Source of the DNA: DALYLB01 sp964468345
GTDB taxonomy: Bacteria > Acidobacteriota > Blastocatellia > RBC074
Length of the DNA stretch: 64,000 nucleotides
Direction of reading: 5' to 3'
Assembly (NCBI GenBank): GCA_964468345.1
Contig: CAYXVZ010000006.1
Span: 92,498-156,497, forward strand
Under the pieces are notes generated by a model. The model searched no databases. It worked only from the letters and a program-made list of their open reading frames with translations, and was not told the DNA's origin. Positions 8,366 to 17,988 of this stretch are shown here, piece after piece. The position numbers and the translations under genes were made by a program. The first letter of the stretch is position 1. Each line of letters begins with the position of its first letter.

Positions 8366-10852
8366 ATGACCATCGGGAACGGGGCCATCGGCAATGGCAC
8401 CCGATTCGATCGCTATGAGATTCTGACCCACCTGGGATCGGGTGGCATGGGGGAAGTGTATCTCGCGCGGGATTCCCGCCTGGAACGCAAAATCGCCATC
8501 AAGCTGCTGCCCGCGGAATGCACGCGCGATCAGGCGCGGCTCTTGCGATTCGAGACGGAAGCCAAGGCCGCGAGCGCGCTCAATCATCCGAATATCATCA
8601 CAATTCACGAAATCGGCGAATCGGAATCGCGCCATTTCATCACGACCGAATTTATCGAAGGGCGCACACTGCGCCAGATCATCAATGGGGGCAAGATCAG
8701 CCCGCTGGCCGCGATCGACATTGCCGCGCAAATCGCATCGGCGCTGGCGGCGGCCCACCAGGCGGGCATCGTGCATCGCGATATCAAGCCGGAAAACGTG
8801 ATGATCCGCCCCGATGGAATCGTCAAAGTGCTCGATTTCGGCCTGGCGAAGCTGACCGAGCGCGTCAGTTCGGAATTGGAACTCGAGCGACCGACGGCGG
8901 CGCTGGTCGATACGGATCCGGGAATGGTGCTCGGCACCGCGACCTATATGTCGCCGGAACAGGCGCGCGGGCTTCGCGTGGATGCGCGAACGGACATTTT
9001 CAGCCTGGGCATCGTTCTGTATGAAATGCTCACGGGCAAGCCGCCCTTCGAAGGCCCCACGCCGGCCGACGTCATCAGTCACGTTCTCAATCGCGAGGCG
9101 CGACCGCTGACCTCTTTCATCAACGGCCTGCCGATGGAGTTGCAGCGCATCGTCAGCAAAGCGCTGCGCAAGGATCGCGAAGAGCGCTATCAAACCGTCA
9201 AAGATCTGCAACTGGATCTGAAAAGCCTCAAGCGCGAATTGGAATCCACGGCAACCCTGTCGTACCCGATCCCGACCGCTAACAACAGCGGCCAGAATGA
9301 AGCAAGCTATGAAACCGCCGCATTGCCCAACGTTTCGCGCCCAAGCCAGGCATCCGGCATTTATCGCGCCGTGCCGACGGAAGAATACCGGAGCGGCGAG
9401 ATGCAGCGGGGCCGCCGCCTTCTCTTCTGGCTGTTACCGCTGATCCTTGCGCTGGTGGCCGGAATCTATTTTGCAACCAGCGATAAAACGCACGAATTGG
9501 ACACGATTGCGGTCCTGCCGTTTACGAACTCGCTGAGCGCGCCCGATGCCGTTGCGCTCAGCGACACCATCACGGACGGAGTCATCAATGGCCTTTCGAA
9601 TGTTCCGCACCTGAAAGTGAAGTCCCGCAACGCGGTTCGCCAGTACAAGAGCGGAGAGACCGACATTGTGAAAGTCGGGAATGAACTGGGCGTGCACGCG
9701 GTGCTGACAGGCTCGATCATTCAGGAAGGCGAAAAGCTGGCGATCAATGTCGCCCTGGTCGATGCAAAGGAAAACAACAATCTCTGGGGACAACGATATA
9801 ATCGCAAGATCGCGGACCTCAAACTGATCCACCAGGAAATCGCCAATGACGTGTCCAATCAGTTGCGACTGAAACTGACCGGCGAAGAAAAACGGCGGGT
9901 CGATGCCTATCAGGCCTATCAGAAAGGCCGCAACGCGTGGGCCAAACGCACCGATGCCAGCATTCAGGAAGCCATCAAATATCACGAAGAAGCGATCAGG
10001 CTGGATCCGAACTTCGCGCTGGCCTGGGCCGGCCTGGCCGACTGTTACAACATGCAGGTGAATTACAGCTTCCGCCAGCCGAAAGAGGCGTTCCCCAAAG
10101 CCAAGGAGGCCGCCGAAAAGGCGCTGGTCCTGGATGAGCGCCTCGCCGAGGCCCATGCCGCGCGCGCCTATATCGCGTTTCAATGGGAGTGGAACTGGCA
10201 GGAAGCCGAACGGGAGTTTCGCCGCGCGATTGACTTGAATTCGGATTACGGTCCGGCCTATCAATGGTATTCAAGCCTGCTCGCGGCTATCGGGCAAAAT
10301 GAAAAGGCCCTCTCGATCGCCCGCCGCGCAAAGGAACTCGAACCCTTTTCGCCCATCATTACCTCGCATTACGGCTGGATCTGTTACCTGGTGCGACAAT
10401 ACGATCAGACCATTCAGGAAACCAACCAGATCCTGAAACTCGAGCCGGAATTTTTCGCGGCCCACCGCTATCTGGGACTCGCCTACGAACATCAGGGCAA
10501 ATACGAACAGGCGATCGCGGAATTCCAAAAAACGATCCCGCAATCCCGCGGCAGCATTCTGCTCAAATCCGAACTGGCGCATGCCTATGCGGTCGCGGGA
10601 CAGCGCGAAGAGGCCACGAAGATTCTGGCCGAACTCGAACAGCTTTCCACCCAGCGGCCGGTTTCGCCCTTTTTCCCCGCGCTGATTCACGTCGGCCTGG
10701 GGAATCAGGATCGCGCGATCACACTGCTCAACAAGGCATATGACGAGCGCGCGGAACGAATGATCTGGCTGCGCGCCGATTCGCGCTTCGACAGCCTTCG
10801 CAAGGATCCGCGATTCATCGACCTGTTGCAACGCCTCGGCCTCGCGCAGTAA
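8366..10852 (+). CDS. Membrane Ser/Thr protein kinase with TolB-like and TPR domains
   Basis: The N-terminal 280 residues form a complete Hanks-type kinase: glycine loop GSGGMGEV (24-31), ATP lysine K46, HRD at 137-139 with KPEN, DFG at 157-159 and SPEQARG. One membrane helix (about 352-372, LLFWLLPLILALVAGIYF) follows. The rest should be outside the cytoplasm: a TolB/FlgO-like module (IAVLPFTN, DGVINGLSNVPHLKV, VLTGSIIQEGEKLAINVALVD), then several tetratricopeptide repeats to the C-terminus. The ATG at 8366 is preferred over a TTG at 8345. This architecture is abundant in acidobacteria. The repeats are a candidate sensor or scaffold; substrates are unknown. Confidence 0.93.
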   Translation: MTIGNGAIGNGTRFDRYEILTHLGSGGMGEVYLARDSRLERKIAIKLLPAECTRDQARLLRFETEAKAASALNHPNIITIHEIGESESRHFITTEFIEGRTLRQIINGGKISPLAAIDIAAQIASALAAAHQAGIVHRDIKPENVMIRPDGIVKVLDFGLAKLTERVSSELELERPTAALVDTDPGMVLGTATYMSPEQARGLRVDARTDIFSLGIVLYEMLTGKPPFEGPTPADVISHVLNREARPLTSFINGLPMELQRIVSKALRKDREERYQTVKDLQLDLKSLKRELESTATLSYPIPTANNSGQNEASYETAALPNVSRPSQASGIYRAVPTEEYRSGEMQRGRRLLFWLLPLILALVAGIYFATSDKTHELDTIAVLPFTNSLSAPDAVALSDTITDGVINGLSNVPHLKVKSRNAVRQYKSGETDIVKVGNELGVHAVLTGSIIQEGEKLAINVALVDAKENNNLWGQRYNRKIADLKLIHQEIANDVSNQLRLKLTGEEKRRVDAYQAYQKGRNAWAKRTDASIQEAIKYHEEAIRLDPNFALAWAGLADCYNMQVNYSFRQPKEAFPKAKEAAEKALVLDERLAEAHAARAYIAFQWEWNWQEAEREFRRAIDLNSDYGPAYQWYSSLLAAIGQNEKALSIARRAKELEPFSPIITSHYGWICYLVRQYDQTIQETNQILKLEPEFFAAHRYLGLAYEHQGKYEQAIAEFQKTIPQSRGSILLKSELAHAYAVAGQREEATKILAELEQLSTQRPVSPFFPALIHVGLGNQDRAITLLNKAYDERAERMIWLRADSRFDSLRKDPRFIDLLQRLGLAQ

Positions 10853-10926
10853 CCCGCATCTTGTTACAATCCGCTCGCAGTACCACCTGCAGATTTACGA
10901 AAGGACTCAACGTTCTTAACAACGCT

Positions 10927-11331
10927 ATGGCTGAAGAGAAAATCAGAGTATTGCTTGCGAAACCGGGCCTGGACGGCCACGACCGCGGCGTGAAAGTGAT
11001 CGCGCGCGCCCTGCGCGATGCGGGGATGGAAGTGATTTACACCGGCCTGCGCCAGACGCCCGAGCAGATCGCCAATGCTGCATCGCAGGAAGATGTGCAG
11101 ATCGTCGGCCTCTCCATTCTTTCCGGCGCGCATATGACCATCTTTCCGCGCGTGATGGAACTGATGCGCGAAAAAGGCATGGACGATGTGCTGCTGTTCG
11201 GCGGCGGCATCATTCCCGAAGACGACATCCCAAAACTGAAAGAAAAAGGCGTCGGCGAAATCTTCCTGCCCGGCACCTCGACCGAGGACATCATCAAATA
11301 CATTCGCGAAAACGTGAAGCCGCGCGAATAA
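10927..11331 (+). CDS. B12-binding small subunit of acyl-CoA mutase
   Basis: The 134-residue product is the cobalamin-binding Rossmann-like domain of the mutase family. The DxHxxG motif DGHDRG is at residues 16-21, with H18 as the predicted lower axial ligand of cobalt, followed by GLSILSGAH and GGGIIPEDD, which bind the nucleotide tail. Its length is close to IcmB (136 residues). It must pair with the 562-residue large subunit at 2961-4649, the only partner in the window. The ATG at 10927 starts the domain directly; an earlier in-frame start would add 22 unrelated residues. No MeaB/ArgK-type G-protein chaperone is nearby. Confidence 0.94.
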   Translation: MAEEKIRVLLAKPGLDGHDRGVKVIARALRDAGMEVIYTGLRQTPEQIANAASQEDVQIVGLSILSGAHMTIFPRVMELMREKGMDDVLLFGGGIIPEDDIPKLKEKGVGEIFLPGTSTEDIIKYIRENVKPRE

Positions 11332-11424
11332 GAGAAAAAAACAGAGAACGGAACAAACGAAAATTCCAATACAGACGGCGAGGACCGTCATTTCGGCCAG
11401 AGGTCTGGAACTCAAGGCAATGTT

Positions 11425-11496
11425 TTCACCACGAAGAAACGAAGAGCGCGAAGATTTTCAAAATTTTCTTCGTGCTCTTCGTTTCTTCGTGGTGAA
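11425..11496. repeat. Family A inverted repeat, copy 2
   Basis: Arms 11425-11453 and 11468-11496 match at 28 of 29 positions, with a 14-base AT-rich loop. The word CCACGAAGAAACGAAGAGC is shared with the copies at 41304 and 58402. It fills the gap between the mutase small subunit and the dehydratase and ends 16 bases before the dehydratase ATG. Confidence 0.92.
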
Positions 11497-11512
11497 CTCT
11501 TCTTCAAATTGA

Positions 11513-12469
11513 ATGATTTCATCAGAACAAATTCGCGAAGCCGAAGTCCGCATTCGAGAGCACGTGCGCGAAACGCCGGTCGATTATTCCTTCGCCTTGA
11601 GCGCGCTTTCCGGCTGCAATGTATTTTTGAAACTCGAGCACCTGCAACACACGGGATCGTTCAAGCTGCGCGGCGCGATGAACAAAATTCTTTCGCTCGA
11701 TGCAGGGGAATTGCAGCGCGGCGTTATTGCGGCCTCGACCGGCAATCATGGAATGGGCGTCTGCTGGGCGGCGCGCGCGGCCGGAACCAAGGCGACCATC
11801 TACCTGCCTCGCGATGTCTCCGATTCCAAACTTTCGATGATCCGCCACCTCGGCGGCGAAGCCGTCCCGGAGTTCGCCGATTGCCTCGCCGCTGAAATCC
11901 AGGCGCGCCGCGATGCCGAAGAAATGGGCCGGACGTTCGTCTCGCCGTATAACGATGCGCAGGTGATCGCGGGCCAGGGCACGATCGGCATCGAGCTTGC
12001 GCGCCAGATCGATTCCCTGGATGCCGTCTTCATCGCCGTCGGCGGCGGCGGCCTGATCGGCGGCATCGCGGCGCATCTGAAATCCCTGCGCCCCGAGATC
12101 AAAATCATCGGCTGCTGGCCGGAACATTCTCCCGTCATGCTCGAATGCCTGCGCGCGGGCCGCATTATCGAAGTTCCGGAACAAGCCACCCTGTCCGAGA
12201 GCACGGCGGGCGGCGTCGAAGAAGATTCCCTTACTTTCCCGCTCTGCCAAAATCTGATCGATGAATACGCGGTCGTCAGCGAAGCCGAGATCGCGGCTGC
12301 CATGCGCCTGGCATTTGAAAAAGAGCGTTGGATCATCGAAGGGGCCGCCGGCCTGGCCGTCGCGGCAATGCTGAAGGAAAAAGAAAGATTCAGAAACCGG
12401 AACGTGGCCGTCGTCCTCTGCGGCCGCAATATCTCCGCCAGTCGCTGGATGGAAGCTGTTTCTCAATGA
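11513..12469 (+). CDS. PLP-dependent threonine/serine dehydratase, catalytic domain only
   Basis: This fold-type II PLP enzyme should convert threonine to 2-oxobutanoate and ammonia. The PLP lysine is K51 in SFKLRGA, the substrate loop is TGNHGMG and the phosphate-binding glycine loop is GGGGLIGG. At 318 residues it lacks the C-terminal ACT-like domains of biosynthetic IlvA, so it should not be inhibited by isoleucine; this resembles catabolic TdcB, EutB-like dehydratases and serine racemase. 2-Oxobutanoate gives propionyl-CoA, but a functional link with the upstream mutase is only a guess. The ATG follows an inverted repeat and has no good Shine-Dalgarno sequence. Confidence 0.88.
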   Translation: MISSEQIREAEVRIREHVRETPVDYSFALSALSGCNVFLKLEHLQHTGSFKLRGAMNKILSLDAGELQRGVIAASTGNHGMGVCWAARAAGTKATIYLPRDVSDSKLSMIRHLGGEAVPEFADCLAAEIQARRDAEEMGRTFVSPYNDAQVIAGQGTIGIELARQIDSLDAVFIAVGGGGLIGGIAAHLKSLRPEIKIIGCWPEHSPVMLECLRAGRIIEVPEQATLSESTAGGVEEDSLTFPLCQNLIDEYAVVSEAEIAAAMRLAFEKERWIIEGAAGLAVAAMLKEKERFRNRNVAVVLCGRNISASRWMEAVSQ

Positions 12470-12485
12470 GAGACCTGGCAAAGAG

Positions 12486-12610
12486 GAAGAGAAATCAAAC
12501 GGCAAAAGGCAAATATCAAAAGGCAAAAGTAGGAACTTCGTCTCGCAAGAAACTTCGGAAGCGACCCTTTTGCCTATTGATATTTGCCTTTTGCCGTTTG
12601 ATTTCTCTTC
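12486..12610. repeat. Family B inverted repeat (GGCAAAA words), 44-base arms, copy 1
   Basis: Arms 12486-12529 and 12567-12610 match at 43 of 44 positions. They consist of GAAGAGAAATCAAAC followed by repeated GGCAAAA / AAATATC words. The element begins 16 bases after the dehydratase stop. Confidence 0.93.
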
Positions 12611-12701
12611 AAGAAAAGTTGTTTGGAACCAACAAGGCCCGGCGACGTCTAAACACACGTGCCAACAGACATTCTCATTGCGAATCTGGTATGCTGCGGA
12701 T

Positions 12702-14132
12702 ATGAGTACACATCGAGAGCCAGCAAATACAGCCTCAGCGAGCGCCGATCAAGCCATTGGCCGTTTTTCCCGTGATCTCTTCTTTATCGTGACCCTCAAG
12801 CACGCGTTGAAATATTCCACGCTCTGGTGCTTTGCCTGGGGAACGATTGCGCTCATCCTGCGGGCGACGACGTCGATCTCCGCCAAACCGCTGCTCTGGG
12901 GAGCCGCGGGAATTGCGGTCGCCATGCTGTTTGCGGCCTGGAAGGCCCGCCAGGAGCGGCCCGCGCGACGCGAGATCGAAGCGATCCTCGATGCGCGGAA
13001 TCAATTCGGCGGATTGCTGATGGCCCGCGCGGACACATCGATCGGCGCGTGGGAATCCCGCGTGTCTTCGCCGGCAAGGCCCCGGCTGCGATGGAAGAAC
13101 AACCAGGCCGTGGCATTGATCTGTTGCGCGGCCCTTTTCGTCGCGATCAGCCTGCTGGTTCCGGTTCGCTGGGCCGGGCGAAATGCCGCGCGGGCCTTGA
13201 ACGTCGCCGCGCAAGCGGAATCGCTGGCCGCGCAGATCGAGGCCCTCAAAGAAAGCCAACTCATCGAAGAAGCCAAAGCCGAGGAACTCGATCAAAAGCT
13301 CGATCAACTCGTCAAGGAGGCTTCGGCGGAAGACCCTGCCAAAACCTGGGAAGCTTTAGACCATCTGGCCGAGGATCTCGAAAAGACGACCAAAGACGCC
13401 GTTGAGAAAGCGCAGGCCGAAGAGGCCCGCGCCCAGCAGGCCGAGACATTGAGCGAAGCCCTGCAGGCCGGCGCGGGACAACTGGACGAAAAGACCATGA
13501 CCGAGGCCATGCAGACCTTGTCCGCGATGATGCAGAGCGCAATGAAAGAGAATGAAGCTCTCGCCGGCGAGCTTTCGAAAGAAACGCAGGAAGCCATCAA
13601 ATCGGGCGCGCTCAAGGCCGAGCACCTGAGCGAGATTTCGAAAGCGATGAGCAAGAGCCAGTCGGCCCGCGCAAAGAATCTTTCCAACCTGGCCAAATCC
13701 GGCGCGATCAATCCGAATTCGCTCAAGAACGGCGCCAGGGGCAACCGGCCGAAGGGATCGGATCTGGCGAAGTTCCTGAAAGAGAATTCGCGAGAGATGT
13801 CGGTGGAGGAAATGGTCGGCGCATTCTGCGAGAATCCGGGCCGCGGCGGCGTCAGCCGCGGACGCGGCGATGCCGAAATGACCTGGACGGACGGCACCGA
13901 TGAAAAGAACGCGAAGTTCAAAGAGCAGGTTTTGCCGCCGTCGGCCATCGCGGGCCTCGATGAAAGCGAACTGTTGGGCGTCAGCACGGCCGCTCCCACA
14001 GCGGATAAAACCGCGATTTCCGCGCACGGCTCGCTCAACAACGCCGCAACCGGCGGAGGCTCGGCCTACACACAATCCCTGCTTCCCCGTCACAAGGGGG
14101 CGGTAAAACGCTATTTCGAACGCTCACGATAA
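12702..14132 (+). CDS. Unknown membrane protein with long helical region, first gene of the MoxR/VWA cluster
   Basis: I do not recognise a family. From the ATG at 12702 (476 residues) two hydrophobic hairpin segments lie around residues 30-75 (STLWCFAWGTIALIL, GAAGIAVAMLFAAW), a third around 130-150 (AVALICCAALFVAISLLV), then about 170 residues of Glu/Ala/Lys-rich sequence predicted as coiled coil, and a polar Gly/Ser-rich tail. It ends 3 bases before moxR, so the two are surely co-transcribed and probably translationally coupled. By analogy to other MoxR/BatA clusters it may be a membrane adaptor, but nothing in the sequence proves it. Confidence 0.8.
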   Translation: MSTHREPANTASASADQAIGRFSRDLFFIVTLKHALKYSTLWCFAWGTIALILRATTSISAKPLLWGAAGIAVAMLFAAWKARQERPARREIEAILDARNQFGGLLMARADTSIGAWESRVSSPARPRLRWKNNQAVALICCAALFVAISLLVPVRWAGRNAARALNVAAQAESLAAQIEALKESQLIEEAKAEELDQKLDQLVKEASAEDPAKTWEALDHLAEDLEKTTKDAVEKAQAEEARAQQAETLSEALQAGAGQLDEKTMTEAMQTLSAMMQSAMKENEALAGELSKETQEAIKSGALKAEHLSEISKAMSKSQSARAKNLSNLAKSGAINPNSLKNGARGNRPKGSDLAKFLKENSREMSVEEMVGAFCENPGRGGVSRGRGDAEMTWTDGTDEKNAKFKEQVLPPSAIAGLDESELLGVSTAAPTADKTAISAHGSLNNAATGGGSAYTQSLLPRHKGAVKRYFERSR

Positions 14133-14135
14133 GCT

Positions 14136-15167
14136 ATGACCGAAACAATCCTGCAACCCGACGAACTCAGCCCGGCCATCGACCTGACCGCAAAAATCCT
14201 GAATCAACTCGATCGCATTCTGCTCGGCCGGCCGGAACTGCATCGCCTCGTGGTGGCGGGCATTTTGTGCCGCGGTCACATCCTGCTCGAAGGCCTGCCC
14301 GGCGTGGGAAAAACGGCGCTGGTCAAAACGCTCGGGGATCTGTTGCACCTGGAATTCAAGCGCGTGCAGTTCACGCCCGACCTGATGCCCAGCGATATTC
14401 TCGGCGCGCATATTCTGCAGGAAGGCAACGACGGCCGCCGCATGATGGAATTCCACGCGGGACCGATTTTCACCAATCTCTTATTGGCCGATGAAATCAA
14501 CCGGGCTTCGCCGAAAACGCAATCGGCCCTGCTCGAAGCAATGCAGGAACGATGCGTCACCCTGCTCGGCGCAACGCGGCCGCTGCCCGATCCCTTCTTC
14601 GTTCTCGCCTCGCAAAATCCGATCGAACTCGAAGGAACCTACCCGTTGCCCGAAGCGCAGCTCGATCGCTTTCTGTTCAAGTTGCAGGTCGCTTCGGCCG
14701 ATGTCGATTCGCTCGATCAGATCATCTCGACGCGACGACGCGGCGAGGCGCCCGCGCCGGAATTCGCCGTCAGCCACGCGCAATTGCAATCGCTCTTTGC
14801 CGTGATGGATCGCATCTTTCTGCCGAAACCGGTTTCGCGCTACATCGCGCGGCTCGTTTCCGCCACGCACACCGATTCGCCTGAAGCCACCGGCGAAGTG
14901 CGCGATTACGTGGCCTTTGGCGCTTCGCCGCGCGCGGCCATTGCCATGGCCGAATCGGCCCGTGCCATTGCGCTGCTCTCGGGCCGCCCGACGGTCGGCT
15001 TCGATGATGTAAAATCCGTCGCCATCCCCGTGCTCAATCATCGCCTCGTGCTCAATTATAAAGCGCGATTCGACGGCATCTCAGCCGCCGACATCGTTCA
15101 AACCCTGCTCTCGCAAACGGACGAAAGCGGCGTCAAGCTTCCCCGCGATATTCGCATCGAAGCCTGA
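14136..15167 (+). CDS. MoxR-family AAA+ ATPase
   Basis: MoxR ATPases work with VWA-domain proteins as chaperones in metal-centre insertion, complex assembly or stress tolerance. The 343-residue protein has Walker A GLPGVGKT (53-60), Walker B LLLADE (115-120) followed by INRASPKTQSALLEAMQE, the sensor block ASQNPIELEGTYPLPEAQLDRF and the C-terminal lid. It is the ATPase of a seven-gene set that also contains DUF58 and two VWA proteins. Confidence 0.95.
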   Translation: MTETILQPDELSPAIDLTAKILNQLDRILLGRPELHRLVVAGILCRGHILLEGLPGVGKTALVKTLGDLLHLEFKRVQFTPDLMPSDILGAHILQEGNDGRRMMEFHAGPIFTNLLLADEINRASPKTQSALLEAMQERCVTLLGATRPLPDPFFVLASQNPIELEGTYPLPEAQLDRFLFKLQVASADVDSLDQIISTRRRGEAPAPEFAVSHAQLQSLFAVMDRIFLPKPVSRYIARLVSATHTDSPEATGEVRDYVAFGASPRAAIAMAESARAIALLSGRPTVGFDDVKSVAIPVLNHRLVLNYKARFDGISAADIVQTLLSQTDESGVKLPRDIRIEA

Positions 15168-15181
15168 CGCGGAGTGATTTC

Positions 15182-17062
15182 ATGGCCATCTTCCCCTGTT
15201 TGAAACCGGCGTTCTTCCGCCTTCTTCTGATTGCATGCTGCACCACACTGCTCGTGACGCGGGCGAACGCAAACGATTACGGAGATCTGCGCGTAACGGT
15301 GGAAAGCGTGCTCGCTATCCACTCCAACGCCGGTTATGACGAGTATCACGCCATCATTCTCAATCGTTCGAAGACCGCATCACATCGTGTCGCCATCGTC
15401 CTGTTCGATTACGGCTACGGCGGATCGGATGATCTGGTGCGCCGCGAAATCGAAGTCGGTCCTTCGGCGACGATGACAATGTCCCTCTTTTCGCCGGCCT
15501 GGCACAACGGCGGAAGAGCTGCGGTCTGGATCGATGGCGTGCTGCAAAAGGAACGCGCGGAGATCGACACATCGAAAACGGACGCCGTGAACAGTCGATC
15601 GCAGAATCGATATTTTTTGCTGCTCAGTCGCGATGTCGTGAAAGCACAGCTTTTTGACTCCGAACCGGTCACCAAAGGCTTTTCTGACGGGCGGACCTCT
15701 CTGGATGTCGCTTACAGCCTCTCCACGGCGACGCCCGCCGAGTGGAGCCCGAACTGGCTTGGATATACAGGCTTCAGTGGAATCGCGGTAACGGCCGAAG
15801 AGTTGACGGCGATGCCCGAAGCTTCGCGCCTTGCGCTGCTACGATATGCAGAATCAGGCGGCGTCCTGTTCGTAGCAGGCCAGTGGACGCCCCCCGAATC
15901 GTGGCGAATCAATCGCGCCCCGGTTTATGAGGCGACGTTAGGCGCCCCACCGCCGACAGCTTCGCCCGGATTGACTCCCGCGGATGAGAGCGCGGAGGGC
16001 GAAGAGAAAATAAGAAGGATTCTCCCGGCATCCGGAACCGCGCCCAATGCGCTGGAAGCCTATGAACCAGGATTCGGGTTGGCGGTCGTTACTGGAAAAA
16101 TCCCCTTTAATGCGATCACCCCCGGGCAGTGGAAATATCTCAAGGACGCGATGCAGGATTCGCAATACGGATATCGCCAGTATTTCTCTCTCGCGGGACT
16201 GAATCGAAAATTCCCGCTCGTCGACCGGCTTGGCGTTCCCGTCCGAGGTCTGTTTGCCTTGATTCTGGGATTCATTCTATTGATCGGCCCGGTGAATTTT
16301 TTCTGGTTGGCCGGCCCCGGAAAAAGAATGCGAATGCTGTGGACCGTGCCGGTCATCTCTTTGCTGACCTGCCTTGCCGTCGCGGGATTTTCCCTGTACG
16401 GCGAAGGCACGCAGGCAACCTCTCGGACCGAGTCCTTCACCGTCCTCAATGAAGCGGATCATCGGGCAGCGACCATCGGCGTCGTCGGTTTTTATTCACC
16501 CGTTGCGAATGACGGCCTTCACTTCAGCCAGGATGTTGAGATTAAGCTGTTCGGCACGGAAGGCATTAACCGGGAAAAATTGACAATGGATTTCACTCAC
16601 GATCAGCATCTGGGTCCGGGCTGGACGGCGCCTCGCATTCCCCGCTTTCTCGAAATCCGCAAAAATGAAATTCGAAGAGAGCGCCTTTCCGTGCAGTGGA
16701 AAGGCAGCGATGCGCCGGCCGCCGTGAACGGCTTTGGCGTTCCCATCAAACAGCTTTGGATCGCAACGCCGGCAGGACAAATTTATATTGCGGACAATCT
16801 CGAGCCCGGCGCGACCGCTTCCTTCCGAAAAGCCGATGCCCGCCCCGTCGTGGGCTCGCTTTCACCGCAATTAACCTTCCTGACGCCGGACTGGGGCGAA
16901 GCATTGAAAACCATCGAAGCAAGTCCCGAGAGCCTCTTGAAACAGGGCAGCTATCTGGCCATCGTGGATCAAAATCCTTTTGTGGAAGAAGCGCTCGCGA
17001 ATGTGACGACGCGGCGGGGCCGGTCCTTTATCTATAGCCGAATTTCGGAGGGCGCGAAATGA
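15182..17062 (+). CDS. Unknown exported membrane protein between moxR and the ABC transporter
   Basis: No family is recognised with confidence. GGAG precedes the ATG and a signal peptide (FFRLLLIACCTTLLVTRANA) leads to about 330 residues of beta-rich extracytoplasmic sequence. Two membrane helices follow near residues 355-410 (LFALILGFILLIGPVNFFWL and VPVISLLTCLAVAGFSLYG), then another beta-rich domain. Similar large proteins, with helices in the middle, often sit next to ABC transporters of the GldA/GldF type and MoxR genes. Its stop overlaps the next start (ATGA), so it is coupled to the ATPase and may be an accessory domain protein of the transporter. Confidence 0.82.
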   Translation: MAIFPCLKPAFFRLLLIACCTTLLVTRANANDYGDLRVTVESVLAIHSNAGYDEYHAIILNRSKTASHRVAIVLFDYGYGGSDDLVRREIEVGPSATMTMSLFSPAWHNGGRAAVWIDGVLQKERAEIDTSKTDAVNSRSQNRYFLLLSRDVVKAQLFDSEPVTKGFSDGRTSLDVAYSLSTATPAEWSPNWLGYTGFSGIAVTAEELTAMPEASRLALLRYAESGGVLFVAGQWTPPESWRINRAPVYEATLGAPPPTASPGLTPADESAEGEEKIRRILPASGTAPNALEAYEPGFGLAVVTGKIPFNAITPGQWKYLKDAMQDSQYGYRQYFSLAGLNRKFPLVDRLGVPVRGLFALILGFILLIGPVNFFWLAGPGKRMRMLWTVPVISLLTCLAVAGFSLYGEGTQATSRTESFTVLNEADHRAATIGVVGFYSPVANDGLHFSQDVEIKLFGTEGINREKLTMDFTHDQHLGPGWTAPRIPRFLEIRKNEIRRERLSVQWKGSDAPAAVNGFGVPIKQLWIATPAGQIYIADNLEPGATASFRKADARPVVGSLSPQLTFLTPDWGEALKTIEASPESLLKQGSYLAIVDQNPFVEEALANVTTRRGRSFIYSRISEGAK

Positions 17063-17988
17063 AGGTCGAGGTCAAAGGACTCAAAAAATATTTCGGCAAC
17101 ACACGCGCGGTGAACGATATCTCCTTCGCCATCGAGACAGGACAGGTCGTGGGCTTCGTCGGTCCGAACGGCGCGGGCAAGACGACGACGATGCGAATTC
17201 TCGCCACGCTGGATGAACCAACCGAGGGCGATGCCCTGATCGACGGCGTATCCGTCGTCGACGAGCCGGAACGCGCGCGCCATCTGATCGGTTATGTCCC
17301 CGATTCCCTGCCCACGCACCGCGATATGTCTGTTCACGAATACCTGGACTTTTTCGCGCGGGCGTATGGATTGAAGGGCACGCACCGCGAGAAGACCATC
17401 GATGATATCGAGGAATTCACGAACCTCAGCGGCATCCGTGAAAAAATGCTGGTGTCGCTCTCGAAGGGAATGAAACAGCGCGTCAGCGTGGCGCGGGCGC
17501 TGCTGCACGATCCGCCTGTGCTGGTGATGGACGAGCCGGCGGCGGCCCTGGATCCGCGGGCCCGCATCGAGTTGCGCGAACTGCTGCGCGTGCTTTCGTC
17601 GCAAGGCAAGGCAATTCTGATCAGTTCGCACATCCTGACGGAACTGGCTGAAATCTGCCACGCCGCGCTGATCATCGAACAGGGACGGTTGTTGTCGGCG
17701 GGCACGATCGAGGAACTGGTCAAAGGAACGACGCCGCATCGCACCATGCTCATACGCGTGCTCGAACGAAAAGAAGAGCTTTGCCGCGAATTGCTCGAAA
17801 CGCCCGGCATCGAACGCGCGGATCTCGCGGGCGAGGAACTCATTGTAGATATCGCGGGCGATGAAGCGTCCGGCGCGGCTCTGCTCGCCCATCTGGTCGC
17901 GCGCGGCTACCGCGTGATCGAATTCCGGCAGCAACGCGCGAACCTGGAGGAAATCTTCATGACCGTCACGAAAGGAGCCGTGCAATGA
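17059..17988 (+). CDS. ABC transporter ATP-binding protein (GldA/CcmA-type)
   Basis: Complete ABC ATPase of 309 residues: Walker A GPNGAGKT (35-42), signature LSKGM (134-138, a variant of LSGGQ), Walker B VLVMDEP (154-160) and the switch histidine in SSHIL. The about 80-residue C-terminal extension is typical of the ABC-2/Gld group. It overlaps both neighbours by 4 bases, so the ATPase and the permease downstream form one transporter. Confidence 0.94.
   Translation: MKVEVKGLKKYFGNTRAVNDISFAIETGQVVGFVGPNGAGKTTTMRILATLDEPTEGDALIDGVSVVDEPERARHLIGYVPDSLPTHRDMSVHEYLDFFARAYGLKGTHREKTIDDIEEFTNLSGIREKMLVSLSKGMKQRVSVARALLHDPPVLVMDEPAAALDPRARIELRELLRVLSSQGKAILISSHILTELAEICHAALIIEQGRLLSAGTIEELVKGTTPHRTMLIRVLERKEELCRELLETPGIERADLAGEELIVDIAGDEASGAALLAHLVARGYRVIEFRQQRANLEEIFMTVTKGAVQ

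Noticed and set aside
7040..9211. Long minus-strand open frame opposite the M16 partner and kinase genes
   Set aside because: Shadow of two real genes; composition rich in Arg/Phe/His without any family motif.
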